Positions 6,220 through 9,623 of a stretch of 9,623 bases of DNA are shown one piece after another; positions within the stretch are counted from its first letter, which is position 1; each line of letters starts with the position of its first letter. The stretch comes from Myxococcota bacterium (GTDB lineage: Bacteria; Myxococcota; Polyangia; GCA-2747355; JAKLHH01), in assembly GCA_022710245.1 (NCBI GenBank), contig JAKLHH010000201.1:1-9623 (forward strand), written 5' to 3'. Under the pieces are notes generated by a model, which was not told the origin of the DNA, searched no databases, and saw only the letters and a list, made by a program, of their open reading frames with translations. The translations under genes and the position numbers were made by a program.

Positions 6220-7389
6220 CTACCCGCTCCCCAGGACGAGGTCGGAGAGCGCGTAGCTGACGCAGGGGTGGATGTGCCCCGAGGCGAGGTCGCTCGGCCG
6301 CCGCACCACCCCCGGCGCGGTGAAGACCTCCCCCAGGGCGAGCCGGGTGCGGCAGGAGGCGCAGGTGCCGGCGCGGCAGAGCGCAGGCAGGACCAGCCCC
6401 GCGCGCTCGAGGGCGCTCATCAGCGGCTCGCCCGCCCGCGCCTCGACGACGCGCTCCCGGTAGGGCAGGCGCACGCTGAAGCGGGCCTCGGGCGAGAGGC
6501 CCGCTGGCCAGCCCTCGGCCTGCGCGATGTCGTCGGGCGGCGCCGGCGCCTCCACCCGGATCGCCGCGCGCGGGACCCCGAGCTCCCGAAGCGCGCTCAC
6601 CACCAGCTCGTTCATCGCGCGCGGCCCGCAGACGAAGTAGGTCTGCTCCCCGCGCGGCGGGCCCAGCACCCGTCGCAGCAGCCCCTCGTCGAGCAGGCCC
6701 ACCTCCCCGCTCCACCCCGCCTCCGGCTCGGAGAGCACGTGGACCACGCGCAGCCGCGACGAGCTGGCGGCGAGCGCGGCCAGGCGGCGCGCGAAGATGA
6801 TCTCGCTCGAGCGCCGCCACCCGCAGATCAGCGTCACCCGCACCAGCGGCCGCCGGTCGAGGAGGTACTCCGCCATGCCCATGAACGGCGTGATCCCGCT
6901 GCCGCCCGCGAGGAAGACCAGGTCGTCTCTGTCCCGCACCGGGTGGTGATGGAAGTCGCCCGCGGGGCTCGAGATGGTCAGCGGGTCACCGACCTGCACC
7001 CGCTCCACGAGGTGGCGCGAGACGAGGCCGCCCGCCATCGCCTGCACCGTCACCTCGAGGAGCGAGGTCCGGGTGGGCGAGGAGGAGAGGCTCATCGGCC
7101 GGCTCGTCCGCAGGCCCCCGATCGTCACGAAGAGGTTGACGTACTGCCCCGGCAGATAGGGGGGCAGCTCGCCCTCGAGCGCGGCGAGCGAGAGCGTGCG
7201 CGCGCGCGGCGTCTCCTCGCGCGCCGCGGCCACGCGCACCGCCAGCGACGGCGGGTGGTAGCGGCGCACCGCCAGCTCCGTCTCACCCCGCGCATACTCC
7301 CGCTCGCGCGGCGCGCCCGACCGGCGCGCCAGGGTGCCGCGCATGATGCGCTGGTCCTTGAGCAGCGGGAGGTAGCTGAGCAGGTTCAT
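6220..7389 (-). CDS. FAD/NAD(P)H oxidoreductase with C-terminal [2Fe-2S] ferredoxin domain
   Basis: 389 residues. After a basic N-terminal extension (1-45) comes a ferredoxin-NADP reductase module. The FAD motif is RPMSLSS (97-103), GGLVSRHL (120-127) leads the phosphate-binding helix, the nucleotide-binding motif is GGSGITP (162-168), and CGPRAMN (254-260) is the CGP motif near the nicotinamide. From about 303 a plant-type ferredoxin domain follows, with C338-x4-C343-x2-C346 and a distal C376 as cluster ligands. This is the class that feeds NAD(P)H electrons through FAD and [2Fe-2S] to a partner oxygenase, desaturase or reductase (as in PaaE, BenC-like or Hcr-type proteins). All key residues are present, so it should be active. 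Its ATG overlaps the stop of the CrtI-like gene by 4 nt (ATGA), strong evidence for coupled translation and a shared task. The most economical inference is that it is the electron donor for that flavoenzyme or for a nearby lipid-modifying enzyme; the actual partner is not proven. Confidence 0.93.
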   Translation of the reverse strand: MNLLSYLPLLKDQRIMRGTLARRSGAPREREYARGETELAVRRYHPPSLAVRVAAAREETPRARTLSLAALEGELPPYLPGQYVNLFVTIGGLRTSRPMSLSSSPTRTSLLEVTVQAMAGGLVSRHLVERVQVGDPLTISSPAGDFHHHPVRDRDDLVFLAGGSGITPFMGMAEYLLDRRPLVRVTLICGWRRSSEIIFARRLAALAASSSRLRVVHVLSEPEAGWSGEVGLLDEGLLRRVLGPPRGEQTYFVCGPRAMNELVVSALRELGVPRAAIRVEAPAPPDDIAQAEGWPAGLSPEARFSVRLPYRERVVEARAGEPLMSALERAGLVLPALCRAGTCASCRTRLALGEVFTAPGVVRRPSDLASGHIHPCVSYALSDLVLGSG

Positions 7390-8933
7390 CGCGCGCCTCC
7401 CGCCGCTCGCCGGGGCGCGCTGCGGCTGGTCGCCTGCGTGGTGAGGATCTCCTCGGCCGCGCCCCAGCCCGAGGAGATGCACGGCGAGTAGCCTCCGCCG
7501 GGCCGGGTCCAGGCCCCGGCGAACCAGAGCCCCTCGAGGGGACCGCGCCGCGGCAGGCGGAAGGCCGGGTTCTCGGCCGGCGTGTTGGCGAACCCGTAGA
7601 TCGCCCCGCCGGCGTTGCCGGTGTAGCGCATGTTGGTGATCGGCGTCGAGGTGACGCAGACCTCCACGCTGCCGCGCAGCGCCGGGTAGACGCGCGCGGC
7701 GCGCTCGACCAGCGCGTCGGCGAGCTCCAGCTTCAGCTCCGCGTAGCGCTCGCGCGGCACCGAGGACCAGGCCTGGCCGTCGACCAGCGTGGTCAGCGTG
7801 GCGACCGACGTCCCGGGCGGGGAGAAGCCGGGGTCGAGCGCGCTGTAGGCGGTGAGCAGCACGGGGTCGGCCGGCCCGAGCTCGAAGCTGCTCGCGTACT
7901 GGCTCTCGAGGTCGGGGTCCTGGTTGATGAAGACCTCGTGGTCCTCGAGGCCCAGCTCGGCCGCGCTGCGCGAGAGGCCGAGGTAGACGCAGAAGGAGGA
8001 GAGGCTCGGCCGCGCGGCGGCGAGGCGGCGGAGGAAGGCCTGCGGGAGGTGCTCGCGCCCGATCAGGTCGAGCGCGGTGGTGATCGGGTTCGCGTTCGCG
8101 ACCACCACCTCGGCCGCGAGGTGCTCGTCCTCCTCGGTGAGGACTCCGGTCACCCGCCCGTCCTGGCAGAGCACCCGGCGCGCGCCGTTGCCGAGGCTGA
8201 CCTCGCCGCCCGCCTCCTCGATGACGGTGACGAACGCGTTGGAGAGCGCCTGCGATTTGCCGACGGGGTAGGCGGCGCCGTGCTCCAGGTAGCTGGTCAG
8301 CGCGCCGGCGAAGAGCACCAGCGAGAGCTGCGAGGGCGGCAGCCCGAGGTAAGACCAGAGCTGCGCGACGGCCAGGCGCGCGAGCGGATCGCGGAGCTCG
8401 CGATCGAGGACGGTCGCCAGCGGGACCGTCGCGGCGTGCGCGAGGCGCGGGTAGCGCAGCACGGTGCGGAGCACGTGGTCGGCCGCCCCCTCGCTCTCCT
8501 CGCCGAGGCGCCGGATCTCCTCGGCGATGGCGAAGAAGTGATCCCAGAGCCGGGCCAGCCCGCGGCGCTCCGCGGGGAAAGCGGCGAGCAGCGCCTCGAG
8601 GGACGCCTCCCGCCCGAAGGGGACGCGGAGGTCCAGGCCCGGCGCGAGCGACCGGTAGAAGTGGGGGACCTGGAGGAACTCCACCCGCTCCGCCAGGCCG
8701 AGCGCCTCCAGCTTCGGGTAGAGCCCGCCCCGGTGTCCGGGCGCCCCCAGATCGGAGAGCTCGTGCAGCGAGACCTCGAACTCGAAGGGATCGCGGAAGA
8801 AGGTGGTCGCGTAGCCGCCAGGCTGGACCTGGCGCTCGAGCAGCCGCACCGAGAGACCTGCGCGCGCCAGCCTGGCCGCGGCAGCGAGCCCCCCGAGCCC
8901 GGCGCCGATCACGATCGCGTCGTACGACTTCAT
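7386..8933 (-). CDS. CrtI/retinol-saturase-type FAD-dependent polyene oxidoreductase
   Basis: 515 residues. ATG 8933 was chosen over a TTG 21 nt upstream because GAGGG lies about 6 nt before it and the dinucleotide-binding fold then starts at residue 5. Seen: GAGLGG (10-15) and LLERQVQPGGYA (31-42), the Rossmann FAD site and its acidic ribose ligand. ANANPITTALDLIG (280-292) has the usual A-x-P turn. The signature NMRYTGNAGGAIYGFANTP (434-452) and the C-terminal FAD motif GLWFAGAWTRPGGGYSP (468-484) follow. The GGAIYGF/TPxxN and AGAWTRPGGG signatures are, as I recall, closer to all-trans-retinol 13,14-reductase and carotenoid-isomerase-like proteins than to classical phytoene desaturases. Expected chemistry is saturation, desaturation or isomerisation of an isoprenoid polyene or related hydrophobic substrate, probably at the membrane surface. 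No phytoene synthase, cyclase or light-response regulator is visible, so this is not a full carotenoid cluster. It is the first gene of the minus-strand block and overlaps the [2Fe-2S] reductase gene by 4 nt. Confidence 0.92.
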   Translation of the reverse strand: MKSYDAIVIGAGLGGLAAAARLARAGLSVRLLERQVQPGGYATTFFRDPFEFEVSLHELSDLGAPGHRGGLYPKLEALGLAERVEFLQVPHFYRSLAPGLDLRVPFGREASLEALLAAFPAERRGLARLWDHFFAIAEEIRRLGEESEGAADHVLRTVLRYPRLAHAATVPLATVLDRELRDPLARLAVAQLWSYLGLPPSQLSLVLFAGALTSYLEHGAAYPVGKSQALSNAFVTVIEEAGGEVSLGNGARRVLCQDGRVTGVLTEEDEHLAAEVVVANANPITTALDLIGREHLPQAFLRRLAAARPSLSSFCVYLGLSRSAAELGLEDHEVFINQDPDLESQYASSFELGPADPVLLTAYSALDPGFSPPGTSVATLTTLVDGQAWSSVPRERYAELKLELADALVERAARVYPALRGSVEVCVTSTPITNMRYTGNAGGAIYGFANTPAENPAFRLPRRGPLEGLWFAGAWTRPGGGYSPCISSGWGAAEEILTTQATSRSAPRRAAGGAR

Positions 8934-9247
8934 CGCGGGCCCTCGCCAGATCAAAGGATGTCACGACGGCGACCTCCGTCGAGGAGGGAGCCGAAGAAAG
9001 ATGTGACACCTAGCTCGCTGTCGAGCTGCGCAGCTGCGTGAGAGTCCCCATGCTGCGTGAGGCTACGCAGCTGAGCGGGCGGCGTTGCGCAGGAATCCGC
9101 TCAGCGCTGAGCGTCCGCAGGACGCGAGCAGGGCGAAGTCGCCCTTCGCTCTGGTTGCGCTCGTCACGCCAAGCCCGGCGCCGCCGTGACCGCGCTTGCC
9201 GCCGGGGGCCGCTCCTGGCTACCCTCGAGGGGCAGGAGGCGTTCCGC
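8934..9247. other. Divergent intergenic region (314 bp) with palindrome cluster
   Basis: This is the only gene-free stretch above 300 bp, lying between divergent genes, so the hairpins cannot be terminators for genes in the window. Seen: the palindrome AGCTGCGCAGCT (9024-9035); the direct repeat CTGCGTGAG (9034-9042, 9053-9061); inverted CAGCTGCGT (9031-9039) and ACGCAGCTG (9065-9073); CTGAGCGG (9071-9078) able to pair with CCGCTCAG (9097-9104). Next are the perfect 16-bp palindrome CGCTCAGCGCTGAGCG (9098-9113), the hairpin GCGTCC-GCA-GGACGC (9111-9125), and AGGGCGA-AG-TCGCCCT (9130-9145). Closer to the CrtI-like gene, TGTCAC (8959-8964) is matched by inverted GTGACA (9003-9008). The cluster may be an operator array, a structured RNA, or a REP-like dispersed repeat. 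No tRNA-like fold is visible. Confidence 0.6.
9196..9225 (+). promoter_or_regulatory. Candidate sigma70-type promoter of the 3' lipoprotein gene
   Basis: TTGCCG (9196-9201) and TACCCT (9220-9225) are spaced 18 bp; the latter is part of GCTACCCT, matching the GCTAYCNT word seen before two other genes. The predicted start near 9232 leaves a short leader containing AGGAGG (9234-9239). Confidence 0.4.
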
Positions 9248-9623
9248 ATGCGTCGATCCTCGATGGCCGGTCTGCTGCTGATCGCGGCGCTCGCTCCGGG
9301 CTGCAGCGAGGAGGTCCACCGCCAGGACGCGGCTCCCCCGCGAGACGCGTCCCCGTCGGAGACGCGCGCGGGAGAGGGGGCGCTCCTCGAGGGCGGCGGG
9401 CGCGACCGCGGCCTGGGCGAGGTGCCCCTCACCCCCACCACCACGGTGCAGCCCACCGAGATCAGCGACCTCCTCGCCAACCCGGGGATGGGCTGGGAGA
9501 CCTTCCACCACGTGGCCACGAGCGACGCGAGCCTCGCTGGTCTGCCGAGCGGGGTCGCCTACTACCGCTGGACGTGGAAGGACCTCGAGCCCACGCAGGG
9601 GCGCTACAACGTGGCGCTGATCA
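9248..9623 (+). CDS. Secreted lipoprotein with GH-like (DUF4832/GH42-type) N-terminus, 3' end missing
   Basis: The frame runs from ATG 9248 to the window edge (125 residues visible). Start support: AGGAGG (9234-9239) 8 nt upstream and an immediate lipoprotein signal, with RR at 2-3, a hydrophobic stretch (7-17) and APGC with Cys19 as lipidation site. Residues 20-70 are a polar, charged and Thr/Pro-rich linker, typical of a tethered exoenzyme. At 76-121 LLANPGMGWETFHH and then VAYYRWTWKDLEPTQGRYN begin a catalytic-type domain. This 'NPGxGW ... YxRWxWxDLEPxxGxYN' pattern is what I recall from TIM-barrel glycoside-hydrolase-like proteins such as DUF4832/DUF4874 proteins and GH42 beta-galactosidases, where it forms the first barrel strands. 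A surface polysaccharide-degrading role is plausible; substrate and catalytic residues lie beyond the window. The frame stays open upstream to an ATG at 9050, but that extension is Arg-rich and would bury the signal peptide. Confidence 0.78.
   Translation, partial: MRRSSMAGLLLIAALAPGCSEEVHRQDAAPPRDASPSETRAGEGALLEGGGRDRGLGEVPLTPTTTVQPTEISDLLANPGMGWETFHHVATSDASLAGLPSGVAYYRWTWKDLEPTQGRYNVALI

Noticed and set aside
5396..8933. A carotenoid biosynthesis cluster.
   Set aside because: Only one CrtI-superfamily gene is present, with retinol-saturase-like signatures; no phytoene synthase, cyclase, GGPP synthase or CarQ/CarH-type regulator is in the window.
6220..9009. A 929-codon open frame on the minus strand covering both redox genes.
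   Set aside because: Only its last 389 codons (from 7389) encode a protein with motifs; the remainder is an Arg/Ala/Gly-rich out-of-frame reading of the CrtI-like gene kept open by high GC content.
9010..9180. A tRNA or known small RNA in the hairpin cluster.
   Set aside because: No T-loop GTTCRANNC motif, acceptor stem or other recognisable RNA-family signature could be found.
9050..9247. In-frame upstream extension of the 3' lipoprotein from ATG 9050.
   Set aside because: The added 66 residues are Arg-rich, encoded by the palindrome cluster, and would bury the lipoprotein signal; AGGAGG at 9234 supports ATG 9248.

Overview
This is a very GC-rich window with nearly gap-free bacterial coding sequence. 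It most resembles a myxobacterium-type genome (Myxococcota, perhaps a Polyangia/Sandaracinaceae-like lineage). That placement is inference. It rests on base composition, three lipoproteins plus several anonymous secreted or membrane proteins, and a TIGR02996 'repeat-companion' domain fused to leucine-rich repeats, an architecture typical of myxobacteria and planctomycetes. I see no tRNA, rRNA, CRISPR array, transposase, phage gene or toxin-antitoxin pair.

Layout, left to right. 1-1380 (+): the 3' part of a multi-spanning GT39/PMT-like glycosyltransferase. 3070-1441 (-): a probable two-gene unit, a Cys-rich lipoprotein followed after 16 nt by the TIGR02996/LRR protein. 3177-3779 (+): a divergently transcribed lipoprotein with a Gly/acidic tail. 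4421-3786 (-): a stand-alone pyruvate-kinase C-terminal-domain protein of the COG1751 (AF0103/MTH1675) type, converging on the previous gene with 6 nt between stops. 4567-5349 (+): a three-TM membrane protein with a beta-rich extracytoplasmic domain. 8933-5396 (-): a likely three-gene block, made of a CrtI/retinol-saturase-type FAD oxidoreductase, an FAD/NAD(P)H/[2Fe-2S] reductase joined to it by a 4-nt ATGA overlap, and after 57 nt a DUF1707 + LiaF-C-like protein that seems to have its own promoter. 8934-9247: the only gene-free stretch above 300 bp, packed with palindromes. 9248-end (+): the start of a secreted lipoprotein with a glycoside-hydrolase-like (DUF4832/GH42-type) N-terminus, cut by the window edge.

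How the genes work together. The strongest functional unit is the coupled oxidoreductase-reductase pair, which looks like a flavoenzyme with its own NAD(P)H-driven electron donor acting on a carotenoid, retinoid or other polyene/lipid. The other genes are single-gene or two-gene units with cell-envelope character (lipid-linked glycosyl transfer, lipoproteins, an envelope-stress-like protein) and no common pathway is evident.

The less ordinary signals are regulatory: a GUG start codon sitting in the loop of a 9+3 bp hairpin (3053-3083), a GCTAYCNT box upstream of three genes including one apparent leaderless transcript, and the palindrome cluster at 9024-9145. I do not see clear evidence of a wholly new defence or mobile system here.
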